Under the pieces are notes generated by a model that saw only the letters and a list, made by a program, of their open reading frames with translations, was not told the DNA's origin and did no database searches. 64,000 nucleotides of DNA from Boseongicola sp. (lineage in GTDB: Bacteria > Pseudomonadota > Alphaproteobacteria > Rhodobacterales > Rhodobacteraceae), in contig CP046179.1 in assembly GCA_014075275.1 (NCBI GenBank), positions 1,001,932 through 1,065,931 on the forward strand, written 5' to 3'. The position numbers and the translations under genes were made by a program. Positions 27,638-39,050 of the stretch are shown piece after piece (within the stretch, counting starts at the first letter, position 1; each line of letters begins with the position of its first letter).

Positions 27638-29271
27638 TCGGCGGCCCCAACAACAGCGCTGTTGTCGTGCGCCAGTTTCCAGTTGATCGCGTCCAGCAGT
27701 GCCTCAAATGAAGCGTCCACGATGTTCGCAGAAACGCCCACTGTGGCCCATGCACGACCCTGATCATCAGCAAAATCGATAATGACCCGCGTCACCGCTT
27801 CCGTTCCGCCTTGAGTAATGCGCACGCGAAAGTCTGTAAGACGCATATCTTCGACCATGTCCTGATACGGGCCTAGGTCGGACTTTAGCGCCTGCCACAA
27901 GGCGTTGACCGGCCCGTCATCCTGAATGTCCTGCGAGTGTTCGTTTTTGAAAAAGCTCGTGCGTGCGCCTTCGCGTGTAGACGTGGTCACGACTGCTTCG
28001 GACTCCACGACAATTTCGCCACGGGCATTGCGTCTGCGTTCGGTGATCACGCGGTACCGCTCAACCTCGAAAAACTCTGGCGCCAATCCTATTTCGCGGC
28101 GTGCCAGCAACTCGAAACTTGCCTGAGCACTGTCGTAAGCATAACCGTCCGTTTCACGCGCCTTCACGGTGTCCAGGATACGCGACAATGCAGGGTCGCC
28201 TTTTTGCGCATCGATGCCCATTTCAGCCAGCCGACGTAGCAAATTCGACTGCCCAGCCTGATTTGACATTGGGACAATGCGGGTGTTGCCAACAGCTTTT
28301 GGTTCAATGTGTTCGTATGTCGTCGGGTCTTTGACAATCGCACTGGCATGCAGCCCGGCCTTATGCGCAAAGGCCGATGCCCCGACATAGGGCGCGGATC
28401 GAAGCGGCACCCGGTTCAGGATGTCATCCAACATGCGACTGGTGTGCGTCAACTCGGCCAGCGCGTCCATGCCAACACCGATTTCAAACTGGCTCTTGTA
28501 TGGTTCCTTCAACAAAAGCGTGGGAATGATCGTGGTCAGATTAGCGTTGCCGCAACGTTCCCCAAGTCCATTCAGGGTGCCTTGGATCTGTCGAGCACCG
28601 GCATCGACGGCCGCCAATGTCCCAGCAACCGCATTGCCCGTATCGTCATGGGTATGGATGCCCAAGCGGTCGCCCGAGATTCCCGAGGCGATCACCCTGG
28701 CTGTGATATCGCCAACCTCGCTTGGCAATGCGCCACCATTGGTGTCGCAGAGTACGACCCATCTGGCACCAGCCTCGTATGCGGCGTGCAGACACTCGAG
28801 CGCATATTCAGGATTGGCTTTGTAGCCGTCAAAGAAATGCTCGGCATCAAACAATGCCTCGCGTCCCTGAGCCACCAAATGCGCCACCGATGCGCGAATG
28901 TTTTCGCGGTTTTCTTCCAAAGTGATGCCAAGCGCCTTGTCGACATGAAAGTCATGGGTTTTGCCCACCAAACAAACCGCTGGGGTATTGGCATTCAACA
29001 CAGCCGCTAAAACATCGTCGTTTTCAGCACTGCGTCCGGCGCGCTTGGTCATTCCAAAGGCTGTAAACGTGGCCCTCGTCTGAGGTCGGTGATCGAAAAA
29101 CGCACTGTCGGTCGGATTGGCCCCCGGCCACCCGCCTTCGATGTAATCCACACCTAACGTATCCAGTGCGCGCGCAATCTGCGTCTTTTCATCCGATGAA
29201 AACTGCACGCCTTGAGTCTGCTGCCCATCGCGCAACGTTGTATCGAAAAGGGATAGATGCTCGCGTGTCAT
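27634..29271 (-). CDS. cimA: Citramalate synthase
   Basis: 545 aa, full length. DRE-TIM metallolyase: [15 protein letters not shown] (8-22), metal-binding [11 protein letters not shown] and [15 protein letters not shown], then a C-terminal LeuA-type regulatory dimer domain (after about 400). It joins pyruvate and acetyl-CoA to citramalate, a threonine-independent route to 2-oxobutyrate and isoleucine. It overlaps cysS by 4 bp upstream and the squalene/phytoene synthase-like gene by 4 bp downstream, so the three are one translation-coupled operon. Confidence 0.93.
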   Translation of the reverse strand: MTREHLSLFDTTLRDGQQTQGVQFSSDEKTQIARALDTLGVDYIEGGWPGANPTDSAFFDHRPQTRATFTAFGMTKRAGRSAENDDVLAAVLNANTPAVCLVGKTHDFHVDKALGITLEENRENIRASVAHLVAQGREALFDAEHFFDGYKANPEYALECLHAAYEAGARWVVLCDTNGGALPSEVGDITARVIASGISGDRLGIHTHDDTGNAVAGTLAAVDAGARQIQGTLNGLGERCGNANLTTIIPTLLLKEPYKSQFEIGVGMDALAELTHTSRMLDDILNRVPLRSAPYVGASAFAHKAGLHASAIVKDPTTYEHIEPKAVGNTRIVPMSNQAGQSNLLRRLAEMGIDAQKGDPALSRILDTVKARETDGYAYDSAQASFELLARREIGLAPEFFEVERYRVITERRRNARGEIVVESEAVVTTSTREGARTSFFKNEHSQDIQDDGPVNALWQALKSDLGPYQDMVEDMRLTDFRVRITQGGTEAVTRVIIDFADDQGRAWATVGVSANIVDASFEALLDAINWKLAHDNSAVVGAAE

Positions 29272-30632
29272 CGCAGGGTCTCCAGTTTTGTTGGGTCAAA
29301 CCCATCCGCAGGGAATAGCTCGACGCCCGCTTTACTCATCCGCACTTCAACGCCTGCCGACATCAATCCAGTCTTCAGCGCATCCACTTTGGAGAAATCT
29401 TTGCTGACCATGGCCGCTTCGCGGGCCTTGACCAAAAGTTCGGCAAATTCGGCCAGTCGATCCTGACCGGCGTCCACCCAGGCAGGCACGCCACCATCCA
29501 TCAGGCCAACCAATTGCAAACCAGCGCGTAAACCCGCGCCGTCACCGCTTGCATGAAGTTTATGCAGTTCAGACAGCGCAGCATGCGTGTTCAGATCATC
29601 GGCAAGCGCATTCACCACAGCGCTGGGCATCTCCGCAGCTGCCGTGGCTTCACCGGCAAGCCGATACCACTTGCGCAAGGTCGCTTTGGCCTCGCGCGCT
29701 TTTTCGGCTGTCCAATCCATCGGCTTGCGATAATGCGTGGACAGGAAGACATAGCGGATCACTTCACCTTCGACGCCCTGATCCAACAGATCGCGCACAG
29801 TAAAAAAATTGCCCAACGACTTGGACATTTTCTTTCCCTCGACCTGAAGCATCTCGTTGTGCATCCAGACGCGTGCAAAGCCATGGCCCATGCACTTTGA
29901 TTGAGCGATCTCGTTTTCGTGGTGCGGAAACTGCAAATCATTGCCGCCCCCATGAATGTCAAAGGTTTCGCCTAGCAACTCATAAGCCATGGCCGAGCAT
30001 TCGATATGCCACCCAGGGCGTCCCCTGCCCCAAGGGCTCTCCCAACCCGGAGTTTGATCGTCCGACGGCTTCCATAGCACAAAGTCCATCGGGTCTTCTT
30101 TGTATGGCGCAACTTCCACACGTGCTCCGGCGATCATGTCGTCAACCGAGCGGCCCGACAGCGCACCATATTCGTCGTAGGACCGGACACGAAACAGAAC
30201 ATGCCCTTCCGCTTCATAGGCCTGGCCACGATCTATCAACTCTTCGATCATCGTGACCATCTGCAACGTCCATTCGGTCGCACGCGGCATTTCATCCGGC
30301 GCGTCCGCGCCAAGAGCGGCCATATCATCCAGGTACCATGCGATGGTTTCATCTGTGATGTCGCGAATGGGTCGACCGGTTTCGCGAGACCGCGCGTTGA
30401 TCTTGTCATCAATGTCCGTGAAGTTGCGCGCGTAGGTGACATGCTCTGCCCCAAACACATGCCGCAGCAAACGATTCAGAACATCGAAAACCACGACAGG
30501 TCGCGCGTTGCCCAGATGCGCACGGTCGTACACCGTCGGACCACAGACATACATCCGCACATTCAATGGATCAATGGGCGCGAACGGCTCTTTCCGGCGG
30601 TTTGCCGTATTGTAGAGCGTGATTTCCGTCAT
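29268..30632 (-). CDS. cysS: Cysteinyl-tRNA synthetase
   Basis: 454 aa class I synthetase. Zn-binding Cys30 in [16 protein letters not shown] with the HIGH-type HLGN, zinc site completed by [11 protein letters not shown] and [15 protein letters not shown], and KMSKSLGNF. Charges tRNA-Cys. Slightly shorter than the common 460-480 aa but no core piece is missing. First gene of the cysS-cimA chain. Confidence 0.96.
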   Translation of the reverse strand: MTEITLYNTANRRKEPFAPIDPLNVRMYVCGPTVYDRAHLGNARPVVVFDVLNRLLRHVFGAEHVTYARNFTDIDDKINARSRETGRPIRDITDETIAWYLDDMAALGADAPDEMPRATEWTLQMVTMIEELIDRGQAYEAEGHVLFRVRSYDEYGALSGRSVDDMIAGARVEVAPYKEDPMDFVLWKPSDDQTPGWESPWGRGRPGWHIECSAMAYELLGETFDIHGGGNDLQFPHHENEIAQSKCMGHGFARVWMHNEMLQVEGKKMSKSLGNFFTVRDLLDQGVEGEVIRYVFLSTHYRKPMDWTAEKAREAKATLRKWYRLAGEATAAAEMPSAVVNALADDLNTHAALSELHKLHASGDGAGLRAGLQLVGLMDGGVPAWVDAGQDRLAEFAELLVKAREAAMVSKDFSKVDALKTGLMSAGVEVRMSKAGVELFPADGFDPTKLETLR

Positions 30633-30933
30633 AGCCTATTCCTTCGGGCATAAGTGTCCCGCGCGGGCTTTAACAAGGTCAGAGTTTGGATAAAAGAGGA
30701 CCGGCCCGCGCGACGTGATGTCAGGCGATAATAATGCAGCAGATGATGCAAATGTTCCGGTTCATGACGCCGTTCATAGGACCAGTTGCTCAATTTGCCA
30801 AGACTCTTAATCGAATGGACGGCATTGGCGTTACCCAAAAACAAGTGAACTTCGTGGCAGCTCAAAAACCTTGATGTCAGCTATCAGGAACATTCGATTG
30901 ACTTGAACCGGCGATTTTGGCCCTCTCAACACC
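30633..30933. other. Non-coding gap between cysS and an aminotransferase gene
   Basis: Divergent promoters must lie here. An open frame of 46 codons (30734-30874, MQQMMQMFRFMTPFIGPV at its start) with a weak AGG upstream is present on the plus strand, but no relative is known to me and it may be chance. No tRNA or clear terminator was seen. Confidence 0.5.
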
Positions 30934-32112
30934 ATGAAACTATCGGATCGCATAACAGGGCTGACGGGCGGCGGCTCGGATGGATGGGACGTCTTTTACA
31001 AAGCCCGAGCAATGAAGGCAGCTGATCATGACATAGTGGAGTTGACCATAGGCGAGCATGACCGCCGCACTGATCCGTCCATCCTGAATGCCATGCATCA
31101 ATCCGCACTGGGCGGTCACACCGGCTATGCGACTCTGCCCGGCACAGACGCCCTTCGCGATGAAGTTGCTCGGCGGATCACAGAAAGAACCGGGGTGGCA
31201 ACCGAGCGAGGCAACATTCTGATTACGCCGGGCGGGCAATCAGCCCTGTTTGCTGCCCACGCCGCAACCTGTGACGCAGGAGACTCCGCTCTATTTATCG
31301 ATCCATACTATGCCACCTATCCCGGAACACTTCGCGGCGTCGGCGCGAAGGCAGTTGCGATAACGGCCCGCGTAGAAACCGGGTTTCAATTAAGCCGAGA
31401 TGATCTGAATGTTGCGCCTGACGCGGCAAAAAGTCTGCTGATCAACTCGCCCAACAATCCCACAGGCGCAGTTTATACGTCCGGAACTATGCGCAATATC
31501 GCTAATTTTACCCGTGATCGTGACATCTGGCTGATCTCGGACGAAGTATATGAAACGATGATCTGGCAGGGACAGCATTTCAGCCCTCGCGCTCTGCCTG
31601 GCATGAAAGACCGCACAATCGTCGTCGGTTCAATGTCCAAAAGCCATGCCATGACAGGCAGTCGCATCGGATGGTTGGCCGGCCCGGAAAACGTCGTCGA
31701 TCACCTGGCAACTCTCGCGACCCACACAACTTACGGCGTTGCCGGTTTTGTTCAGGACGCCGCACTTTTCGCGTTAAACCAAGGATTACCACTGGAGCAC
31801 AAAATCGCCGAGCCGTTCCGCCACCGCCACGCCGCGACGCTGGACCAATTGGCTAAACGCGGTCTGCCAACTGTGCCCTCATCTGCCACCATGTATCTGA
31901 TGGTTGATATCCGCCGAACCGGTCTTTCGGGCGAAGACTTTGCCTATCGATTGCTTGCGGACCGTCATATTGCTGTCATGCCTGGCGAAAGTTTCGGACA
32001 AGCCGCTGCCGGCCATATCCGCGTGGCCCTGACAGTGCCGGAGGATGTTCTTGCATCCTCTATCGAAGACCTTGCCGAGCTCTATGAGGTGCTAATCTCT
32101 GAGGCTGCCTAG
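30934..32112 (+). CDS. Class I/II pyridoxal-phosphate aminotransferase
   Basis: 392 aa, typical AspC/AAT-I subgroup length. PLP residues: SPNNPTG (172-178), SDEVYE (202-207) and Schiff-base Lys236 (SMSKSHAMTGSRIGW). The substrate-binding Arg is in GHIRVALTVPE near 370. Substrate not determinable; aspartate, aromatic or branched-chain amino acids are all possible. Single gene, 104 bp before typA. Confidence 0.9.
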   Translation: MKLSDRITGLTGGGSDGWDVFYKARAMKAADHDIVELTIGEHDRRTDPSILNAMHQSALGGHTGYATLPGTDALRDEVARRITERTGVATERGNILITPGGQSALFAAHAATCDAGDSALFIDPYYATYPGTLRGVGAKAVAITARVETGFQLSRDDLNVAPDAAKSLLINSPNNPTGAVYTSGTMRNIANFTRDRDIWLISDEVYETMIWQGQHFSPRALPGMKDRTIVVGSMSKSHAMTGSRIGWLAGPENVVDHLATLATHTTYGVAGFVQDAALFALNQGLPLEHKIAEPFRHRHAATLDQLAKRGLPTVPSSATMYLMVDIRRTGLSGEDFAYRLLADRHIAVMPGESFGQAAAGHIRVALTVPEDVLASSIEDLAELYEVLISEAA

Positions 32113-32216
32113 GGCTGTCAGATCTGACCCCATGAATTGACTATATTTCAGGCCGGTTCGCGCTGGTCTTTCCCAACTGGCCCCTCTAAAGGAGGCGCGA
32201 ACAAAGGAAAGAGCAG

Positions 32217-34037
32217 ATGGACATCCGAAACATCGCGATTATCGCGCACGTTGATCATGGGAAAACCACACTCGTGGATGAGCTCTTGAAGCAGTCCGGC
32301 GCGTTTCGCAAAGGTCAGGACGTGGCAGAACGCGCCATGGACTCCAATGATCTCGAACGGGAACGCGGGATCACTATTCTGGCCAAGTGCACATCTGTCG
32401 AATGGAAAACCACGCGCATCAACATTGTCGACACCCCTGGCCATGCCGATTTCGGCGGCGAGGTCGAGCGCATCTTGTCCATGGTCGATGGCGTCGTGCT
32501 GTTGGTGGACGCCGCCGAAGGCCCCATGCCGCAAACCAAGTTTGTAACGTCCAAAGCCCTCGCCCTCGGACTGCGACCAATTGTGGTCCTCAACAAAGTC
32601 GATAAGCCCGATGCCGATCCGGATCGTGCCCTCGATGAAGTTTTTGATCTCTTCGCGGCACTGGACGCCAACGAAGACCAGTTGGATTTTCCCCACCTCT
32701 ATGCATCAGGTCGCAGCGGATGGGCTGATGCCGAACTCGATGGGCCGCGTCAGGACTTGGCAGCGCTCTTTGATCTTGTCGTTGCTCATGTTCCGCGCCC
32801 CCGCCAACAATCTGCAGATGGTGACGATTTTCGGATGCTGGCCACTACGCTCAGCGCCGACCCATATCTCGGCCGCCTGTTGACAGGACGGGTCGAAAGC
32901 GGCCGCTTGAAAGCTGGTGCTTCCGTGCAAGCTATTTCGCGCACCGGCCAGAAAATCGAACAATTCCGGGTCTCGAAAATCCTGGCCTTCCGTGGCCTCG
33001 CCCAACAGCCTATTGACGAAGCCGTCGCAGGCGACATCGTTTCGTTGGCTGGCATGTCCAAAGCAACCGTCGCCGACACCATTGGCGCACTTGCCGTAGA
33101 AGACCCCCTGCCAGCACAACCCATTGATCCGCCAACTATCAGTGTCACTTTCGGCATCAACGACAGCCCACTCGCGGGCCGCGATGGCAAGAAAGTCCAA
33201 TCTCGGGTGATCCGCGAACGCCTGATGCGCGAAGCCGAAACCAACGTCGCCATCCGGGTTACCGACACACCCGGCGGCGACGCCTTCGAGGTGGCCGGAC
33301 GCGGTGAACTGCAGATGGGCGTACTCATCGAAAACATGCGCCGCGAAGGCTTCGAACTTTCCATTTCTCGCCCGCAAGTTCTGATGCGCGAGTTGGACGG
33401 CGTTCAAAGCGAACCGGTCGAAGAAGTCACCATCGACGTTGATGACGAATACACCGGCGCCGTCATCGAAAAGATCACCGGCCCACGCCGCGGCGAGCTT
33501 TTGGAAATGAAACCAGCAGGCAGCGGCAAGACACGCATTATTGCACTGGCCCCATCCCGGGGCCTTATCGGTTACCACGGCGAGTTTCTGACCGACACCC
33601 GTGGCACCGGCGTTATGAACCGCGTCTTTCACGGCTGGACCCCACATAAGGGTGCCATTCCCGGCCGTCGCGCTGGCGTTCTGATCTCTATGGAAGCAGG
33701 CGTTTCGGTCGCCTACGCACTCTTTAATCTCGAAGATCGAGGTCGCATGTTCATCGGCGCTCAGGAACAGATTTATCAGGGCATGGTTATCGGCGAACAC
33801 AGCCGCGAAAACGACCTGGAAGTGAACCCTCTCAAAGGCAAAAAGCTGACAAACGTGCGCGCCTCCGGCACCGACGAAGCCGTGCGGCTAACAACTCCGA
33901 TCCGCATGAGCCTGGAAGAGGCCATCGCCTATATTGATAACGACGAACTGGTCGAAGTCACTCCCAACGCCATTCGCCTGCGAAAACGTCACCTTGATCC
34001 CCACGAACGCAAACGGACAGCAAGGGCAATAGCCTAG
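32217..34037 (+). CDS. typA: Ribosome-associated GTPase TypA/BipA
   Basis: 606 aa, full length. G1 AHVDHGKTT (10-18), G2 RGITI, G3 [12 protein letters not shown]4 NKVDKPDAD; then the EF-G-like domains and the BipA-specific C-terminus ([24 protein letters not shown]). It binds the ribosome and helps 50S assembly and growth under stress or cold. Gene is monocistronic and tail to tail with the MOSC gene. Confidence 0.97.
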   Translation: MDIRNIAIIAHVDHGKTTLVDELLKQSGAFRKGQDVAERAMDSNDLERERGITILAKCTSVEWKTTRINIVDTPGHADFGGEVERILSMVDGVVLLVDAAEGPMPQTKFVTSKALALGLRPIVVLNKVDKPDADPDRALDEVFDLFAALDANEDQLDFPHLYASGRSGWADAELDGPRQDLAALFDLVVAHVPRPRQQSADGDDFRMLATTLSADPYLGRLLTGRVESGRLKAGASVQAISRTGQKIEQFRVSKILAFRGLAQQPIDEAVAGDIVSLAGMSKATVADTIGALAVEDPLPAQPIDPPTISVTFGINDSPLAGRDGKKVQSRVIRERLMREAETNVAIRVTDTPGGDAFEVAGRGELQMGVLIENMRREGFELSISRPQVLMRELDGVQSEPVEEVTIDVDDEYTGAVIEKITGPRRGELLEMKPAGSGKTRIIALAPSRGLIGYHGEFLTDTRGTGVMNRVFHGWTPHKGAIPGRRAGVLISMEAGVSVAYALFNLEDRGRMFIGAQEQIYQGMVIGEHSRENDLEVNPLKGKKLTNVRASGTDEAVRLTTPIRMSLEEAIAYIDNDELVEVTPNAIRLRKRHLDPHERKRTARAIA

Positions 34038-34089
34038 AGGCTCAAGCCAATTGCGGCTCTCAATCCTCTAAAACTTATGTAAAATTGTC

Positions 34090-34128
34090 GTTCTTTCTGG
34101 CGAAAATACTCTCGCCGAAGGCAAAATA
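34090..34128 (+). repeat. Dispersed AAATACT repeat, copy C
   Basis: TTCTTTCTGGCG, AAAATACTC, then TCGCCGAAGGC. Shares the TCGCCGAAGGC ending with copy E. Lies between the convergent typA and MOSC genes. Confidence 0.65.
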
Positions 34129-34605
34129 TTATTTCGCCACCGGAACAACAGAGCTTCCAACGGCGATCTGCCCTGGCTCGACAACTTCGCCGCAAATACC
34201 ACCATGCCCGCGCATGGCGGTATATCCCCCGTGGCCCAAAATATTCTCCATCCGCGAACACGGCGGACAGGGACCAATCACCTCGATGACCGCATCGCCA
34301 ATTTTCAATCTCGACTTACGCCAGGCCAGTAAATTCAGCCCTGACACAACAATGTTGCGCCTCAAAAGCGCCGGGTCCACATCAGCACACCCTGCCAAAG
34401 CCGCAATAACCGGCAAATGCTCTGCTTGAATAAGCGTGACGGCCCGTTTGCCTGCTGACCCGTGGTCGCCAACCAAACCACCTACGGCAATGTGAGCATC
34501 TTCAACCGGCAAAGGTTCAACCAGCCGTGCCGGCCGCAAGAAAATCTTCTCAACACGCCCCGGATTCGAATACCGGGCCATCAGTTCCGAGATTTCCAGC
34601 GCCAC
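34129..34605 (-). CDS. MOSC domain protein
   Basis: 158 aa, a single MOSC domain: VGGLVGDHGSAGKRAVTLIQAEHL, LLRRNIVVSGLNLLAW, IGDAVIEVIGPCPPCSRME and HGGICGEVVEPG. MOSC domains handle molybdenum cofactor or sulfur; the Cys pair in GPCPPCSRM is a candidate functional site. Its start overlaps the stop of the DUF1330 gene by 1 bp, so the two are coupled and follow alaS. Confidence 0.88.
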   Translation of the reverse strand: MALEISELMARYSNPGRVEKIFLRPARLVEPLPVEDAHIAVGGLVGDHGSAGKRAVTLIQAEHLPVIAALAGCADVDPALLRRNIVVSGLNLLAWRKSRLKIGDAVIEVIGPCPPCSRMENILGHGGYTAMRGHGGICGEVVEPGQIAVGSSVVPVAK

Positions 34606-34892
34606 TACTCAGACGTTTCGATAATCATCAACTCGCGTTCAGACGCCACTTTGGCCAGTTTAACCGCTTCCTGATAGCGGGGGTCATTATAGGCCGCAGC
34701 CGCAGACTCCATATCTGGAAAACGCGCCACGACGTTGCGCTTGCGTTCCCGTCCCTCGAACTGAGTGAATTCACCGCCGCGCGCGATAAACACCCCGCCA
34801 TGTTCAGGAATGACCACCGAGGCCACCTTGATATAGGTTCCGTATTTCTCTTCATCCGTCACATCTACATGTGCAATCCAAAGCGCGCCCAT
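34605..34892 (-). CDS. DUF1330 family protein
   Basis: 95 aa, matching the small ferredoxin-like dimeric DUF1330 fold: AHVDVTDEEKYGTYIKVA, GGVFIARGGEF, RNVVARFPDMESAAAAYNDPRYQEA. No catalytic activity is established for the family. It begins directly after the alaS stop and overlaps the MOSC gene, forming alaS-DUF1330-MOSC. Confidence 0.9.
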   Translation of the reverse strand: MGALWIAHVDVTDEEKYGTYIKVASVVIPEHGGVFIARGGEFTQFEGRERKRNVVARFPDMESAAAAYNDPRYQEAVKLAKVASERELMIIETSE

Positions 34893-37547
34893 CTATCCCT
34901 CCAAAACTTTGCGTGCCGCAGCAATGGCACCATCGGCGTTCGAGGCATCCGCCCCGCCGCCTTGCGCCATATCTGCACGACCGCCGCCGCCCTTGCCACC
35001 AAGTTCGGCGACCGCTGCCCGCACCATATCAACCGCAGAAACGCGGTCCGTCAGATCACTGCTGACACCAGCAGCCACAGCCACTTTAGCGCCCGTATCT
35101 GCGATCAGCAAAATTGCGGCCGATCCCAGGCGCTCTTTATGCTCATCAATCATAGGTGGCAGGTCCTTGCCCGAGACGCCCTGGAGAACCCGCGCAACGA
35201 AGGGAATACCGCCGATATCTTCGGATTCTGGTTCGCCCGGGACACCACCGGACATCGCCAACTGTCGCCGCAGATCTGCAATCTCCGAAGACATCGCCTT
35301 GCGATCATTCTGAAGCCCACGAACACGCTCTGCAACCTCAGTTGGCTGTGCCTTTAGCTGCGTGGCAAGCCCGCTTAACCGCTGATCCTGATCGCTCAGG
35401 TGCTGAAAGGCCGCCTTGCCCGTCAAAGCCTCGATACGCCGAACACCTGCCGAAGAGGCACTGTCGCCAAGGATGACAAACACGCCAATATCGCCGGTGC
35501 GTTCCACATGGGTGCCGCCACAAAGCTCGATGGAATACGTCTGACCATCCGACCCCTTGCCCGTGCCTGCCGCTCCCATTGAGACCACACGCACTTCATC
35601 TTCGTATTTTTCCCCAAACAGTGCCTGTGCACCCATGTCGCGGGCATCATCCGGGGTCATTATGCGGGTTTCAACCGGCGCGTTCTGACGGATAAATGCA
35701 TTCACCTCGTCATTCACGCGTCCCAGCTCATCGACAGACAAAGCTGTGTTGTGGCTGAAATCAAACCGCAATCGATCCGGTGCATTTAAGGATCCGCGCT
35801 GTGCTACATGATCGCCGAGCGCTTGACGCAAGGCCTCGTGCAACAAGTGGGTGCCGGAATGATTGGCCCGGATTGACCTTCTGCGATCGTGATCAACGAT
35901 CAGTTCCGCGCCCTCATCAACAGTTATCGACCCTTCCTTGACCTCGGCAACATGCAGAAACACACCGGCTGACTTCAACGTGTTGGTCACCGTTGCGCTG
36001 CCACTTTCCATGCGCAAAACACCGGTGTCGCCGACCTGGCCACCGGATTCGGCATAAAACGGCGTCTGATTAACGACAACCTCGACGACATCCCCCTTCG
36101 ATGCCTCCTTGACCGAGTTGCCGTCTTTGACAATCGCAACCACCTGACCCTCGGCGACTTCGGTGTCATAGCCCAGGAATTCGGTCGCGCCGTGTGCCTC
36201 GGCTATGTCAAACCAGATCGCAGCATCTTTGGATTCGCCCGATCCCGCCCAGGCAGCACGCGCCTTGGCCTTCTGAGCCTCCATGGCGGCGTCAAATCCG
36301 GCCACGTCGACGCCAAGCCCCTTTTCGCGCAATGCATCTTGGGTCAAATCAAGCGGAAACCCAAAGGTGTCATAAAGCTTAAAAGCCGACGCCCCAGGCA
36401 AATCCGCACCTTCCGGAATTTTGCCCAACTCATCATCCAAAAGCCGCAAACCCCGATCAAGGGTTTCGCGAAATCGCGATTCCTCGTGCTTCAGAGTTTC
36501 CTCAATCAGCGACTGCGCACGTCCCAATTCGGGATATGCCTGACCCATTTCGCGCACCAGCGCGGGCACCAGCCGATACATGACCGGATCATCTGCGCCC
36601 AAGAGATGCGCATGACGCATGGCCCGCCGCATGATACGGCGCAAGACGTATCCGCGACCCTCGTTGGACGGCATGACTCCGTCGGCGATCAGGAAAGAGG
36701 TTGATCTCAAGTGATCTGCGATGACCCGCTGATGCACTTTGCCGGGACCATCAGGATCGCTGGATGTGAGGTGCGCAGCACTCTCAATGAGCGACCGCAT
36801 CAAATCCGTATCATAGTTATCATGCTTACCCTGCAGCAACGCCCCGATGCGCTCCAACCCCATGCCAGTGTCAATGGACTGGGCTGCAAGTTCGCGGCGC
36901 GACCCGTCCTCGAATTGCTCAAACTGCATGAAAACCAGGTTCCAGATCTCGATGAAACGATCCCCGTCTTCTTCTGCGCTCCCCGGCGGTCCGCCCCAGA
37001 TATGATCGCCGTGATCGTAAAAAATCTCCGAGCTCGGCCCGCAAGGCCCGGTCGGGCCCATCATCCAAAAGTTATCATCCGTGGCGATGCGAATAATCCG
37101 GTCGTCACTGAGGCCAGCATATTTCTTCCAGATATCAGCGGCTTCTTCGTCGTCGTGATAAACCGTGACCAGCAACTTTGACTTATCGATACCGAACTCG
37201 CGGGTCAGCAAATCCCAGGCAAACGGGATCGCTTCTTCCTTGAAGTAGTCGCCGAACGAGAAATTACCAAGCATTTCAAAGAAAGTGTGATGCCGGGCAG
37301 TATAGCCGACATTGTCCAGATCGTTGTGCTTGCCGCCGGCGCGAACACACCTTTGCGAAGTCGTGGCACGTGTATAATCACGATGCTCGACACCAGTGAA
37401 CAGGTTCTTAAATTGCACCATGCCCGAGTTGACAAACATCAACGTCGGATCATTGCGCGGCACGAGCGGCGAACTGTCGACGACGCGGTGTTCTTTCGAG
37501 CGATAGTAGTCCAGGAATGTGGTTCGAATATCGTTGAGGCTGGTCAT
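34893..37547 (-). CDS. alaS: Alanyl-tRNA synthetase
   Basis: 884 aa, full length. Class II core ([34 protein letters not shown]), editing domain ([13 protein letters not shown] with its His, and [13 protein letters not shown] zinc site) and C-terminal oligomerisation domain with the Gly/Ala-rich [16 protein letters not shown]. It charges tRNA-Ala. Together with recA upstream this is the common Rhodobacterales order recA-alaS. The ATG at 37547 starts the standard [15 protein letters not shown]. Confidence 0.97.
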   Translation of the reverse strand: MTSLNDIRTTFLDYYRSKEHRVVDSSPLVPRNDPTLMFVNSGMVQFKNLFTGVEHRDYTRATTSQRCVRAGGKHNDLDNVGYTARHHTFFEMLGNFSFGDYFKEEAIPFAWDLLTREFGIDKSKLLVTVYHDDEEAADIWKKYAGLSDDRIIRIATDDNFWMMGPTGPCGPSSEIFYDHGDHIWGGPPGSAEEDGDRFIEIWNLVFMQFEQFEDGSRRELAAQSIDTGMGLERIGALLQGKHDNYDTDLMRSLIESAAHLTSSDPDGPGKVHQRVIADHLRSTSFLIADGVMPSNEGRGYVLRRIMRRAMRHAHLLGADDPVMYRLVPALVREMGQAYPELGRAQSLIEETLKHEESRFRETLDRGLRLLDDELGKIPEGADLPGASAFKLYDTFGFPLDLTQDALREKGLGVDVAGFDAAMEAQKAKARAAWAGSGESKDAAIWFDIAEAHGATEFLGYDTEVAEGQVVAIVKDGNSVKEASKGDVVEVVVNQTPFYAESGGQVGDTGVLRMESGSATVTNTLKSAGVFLHVAEVKEGSITVDEGAELIVDHDRRRSIRANHSGTHLLHEALRQALGDHVAQRGSLNAPDRLRFDFSHNTALSVDELGRVNDEVNAFIRQNAPVETRIMTPDDARDMGAQALFGEKYEDEVRVVSMGAAGTGKGSDGQTYSIELCGGTHVERTGDIGVFVILGDSASSAGVRRIEALTGKAAFQHLSDQDQRLSGLATQLKAQPTEVAERVRGLQNDRKAMSSEIADLRRQLAMSGGVPGEPESEDIGGIPFVARVLQGVSGKDLPPMIDEHKERLGSAAILLIADTGAKVAVAAGVSSDLTDRVSAVDMVRAAVAELGGKGGGGRADMAQGGGADASNADGAIAAARKVLEG

Positions 37548-37655
37548 TTTCTACACAATCTGTGGGAACAGATGCCGGGATAACCGGTTCCACAAAAAGG
37601 GTAAAGACAGGATCAAGTATCAGGTTTTGCGCCGCGCCAAGCGCGCCGCGGTAAG

Positions 37656-37708
37656 TGAGGGGCGCTGCCCCTCACACTCCCCGGAGTATTTCACCCAGAA
37701 AGAAAGAG
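37656..37708 (-). repeat. Dispersed AAATACTCC repeat, copy D
   Basis: Read on the minus strand: CTTTCTTTCTGGGTG, AAATACTCCGGGG, then GAGGGGCAGCGCCCCTC hairpin. In the recA-alaS gap, opposite in direction to copy E. Confidence 0.7.
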
Positions 37709-37750
37709 CCTTTCGACCAAAACCACCAATGCATCCGGGGTCCATCCTTC

Positions 37751-37789
37751 CTTCTTCTGTCCAAAAAATACTTTCGCCGAAGGCAATGG
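37751..37789 (+). repeat. Dispersed AAATACT repeat, copy E
   Basis: CTTCTTCTGTCC, AAAAAATACTT, TCGCCGAAGGC, then a GCCGCC/GGCGGC hairpin just beyond the end of recA. Confidence 0.65.
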
Positions 37790-37816
37790 GGCCGCCGACA
37801 GGCGGCGTAAATCCCA

Positions 37817-38896
37817 TTAGGCTTCGATCAGATCATCGTCATCGGCGACGTCACCTTTAGGCGAGTCAAATTCTAACCCATGTGCTGCACGGATCTTATC
37901 TTCGATATCCCACGCGATGTCGGAATTTTCCTTCAGGAACGTCTTTGCATTCTCGCGACCCTGGCCGATCCGCTCGTCGCCATAGCTGAACCAGCTACCC
38001 GATTTTTCAACCACGCCAGCTTTCACACCCAGATCCAGCAACTCGCCCATTTTGGAAATGCCTTCACCATACATGATGTCAAACTCGACTTGTTTGAACG
38101 GCGGAGCAACTTTGTTCTTCACCACTTTCACACGGGTCGCGTTCCCGACAACTTCGTCGCGGTCCTTAATCGCCCCAATGCGACGGATATCCAGACGCAC
38201 CGAACTATAGAACTTCAATGCATTGCCGCCCGTCGTTGTTTCGGGGCTGCCGAACATCACACCGATCTTCATCCGGATCTGGTTGATGAAGACCACCATG
38301 CAATTGGATCGGGCAATAGAACTGGTCAGTTTACGCATTGCCTGGCTCATCAGGCGGGCGTGGACGCCCACGCTGGCGTCGCCCATATCGCCTTCCAACT
38401 CGCTTTTGGGTGTCAGGGCTGCAACTGAATCGACGACTACCATCGACACCGCGCCCGAGCGCACCAGCGTATCAACGATCTCAAGTGCCTGTTCGCCGGT
38501 ATCTGGTTGCGAAATCAGAAGCTCATCCAGATTGACGCCCAGTTTCTTGGCATACTGAGGATCAAGCGCATGCTCTGCATCGACAAACGCACAAACTCCG
38601 CCCTTCTTTTGCTCCTCAGCAACGCAATGCAGGGTCAGGGTTGTCTTGCCCGAAGACTCGGGGCCATAAATCTCGACAATCCGCCCTTTCGGCAAACCAC
38701 CGATGCCCAGGGCAATATCCAGGCCCAGCGAGCCGGTTGATGTTGCTTCAATCTCGGGCAGAGCATTGTCGCCACCCAGCTTCATTATCGAGCCCTTGCC
38801 GAACTGTCGTTCGATCTGGGCCAGGGCAGAATCAAGGGCCTTTGCCTTGTCGCTCGCTTTTTTGTCAGTCATGTCCAGAATGTTCGCCATTGCCAT
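37817..38896 (-). CDS. recA: Recombinase RecA
   Basis: 359 aa, full length. Walker A GPESSGKT (78-85), Walker [13 protein letters not shown]-type region and the acidic C-terminus (DDDDLIEA). Central to homologous recombination and SOS induction through LexA cleavage. The start could be 38896 or the ATG two codons later. A LexA box lies about 50-65 bp upstream, so it is almost surely SOS-regulated. Confidence 0.98.
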   Translation of the reverse strand: MAMANILDMTDKKASDKAKALDSALAQIERQFGKGSIMKLGGDNALPEIEATSTGSLGLDIALGIGGLPKGRIVEIYGPESSGKTTLTLHCVAEEQKKGGVCAFVDAEHALDPQYAKKLGVNLDELLISQPDTGEQALEIVDTLVRSGAVSMVVVDSVAALTPKSELEGDMGDASVGVHARLMSQAMRKLTSSIARSNCMVVFINQIRMKIGVMFGSPETTTGGNALKFYSSVRLDIRRIGAIKDRDEVVGNATRVKVVKNKVAPPFKQVEFDIMYGEGISKMGELLDLGVKAGVVEKSGSWFSYGDERIGQGRENAKTFLKENSDIAWDIEDKIRAAHGLEFDSPKGDVADDDDLIEA

Positions 38897-38946
38897 TGGT
38901 CTTGTTCCTTATTCCACAGCCACCATTTGGCGGCAATGTTGCTCAT

Positions 38947-38961
38947 GTTCGCCTCTTGTTC
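38947..38961 (-). promoter_or_regulatory. LexA (SOS) box of recA
   Basis: GTTC-N7-GTTC on the plus strand, GAAC-N7-GAAC in the recA direction. This is the SOS-box form known in Rhodobacter, exact in both halves. It lies just downstream of the -10 element. Confidence 0.85.
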
Positions 38962-38970
38962 TTATTTCGT

Positions 38971-38999
38971 GTTATGAGATCAAAAAGAGAACATTTCAA
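38971..38999 (-). promoter_or_regulatory. recA promoter
   Basis: TTGAAA (38999-38994) and CATAAC (38976-38971) with a 17-bp spacer on the minus strand. The LexA box follows 9 bp after the -10 hexamer. Confidence 0.5.
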
Positions 39000-39050
39000 T
39001 AGTTTTATTCAATCACTGTGAAATATGGGGGTTAAGGAACAGTTATTTTC

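Noticed and set aside
32706-33800. 364-codon open frame on the minus strand
   Set aside because: Antisense shadow of typA.
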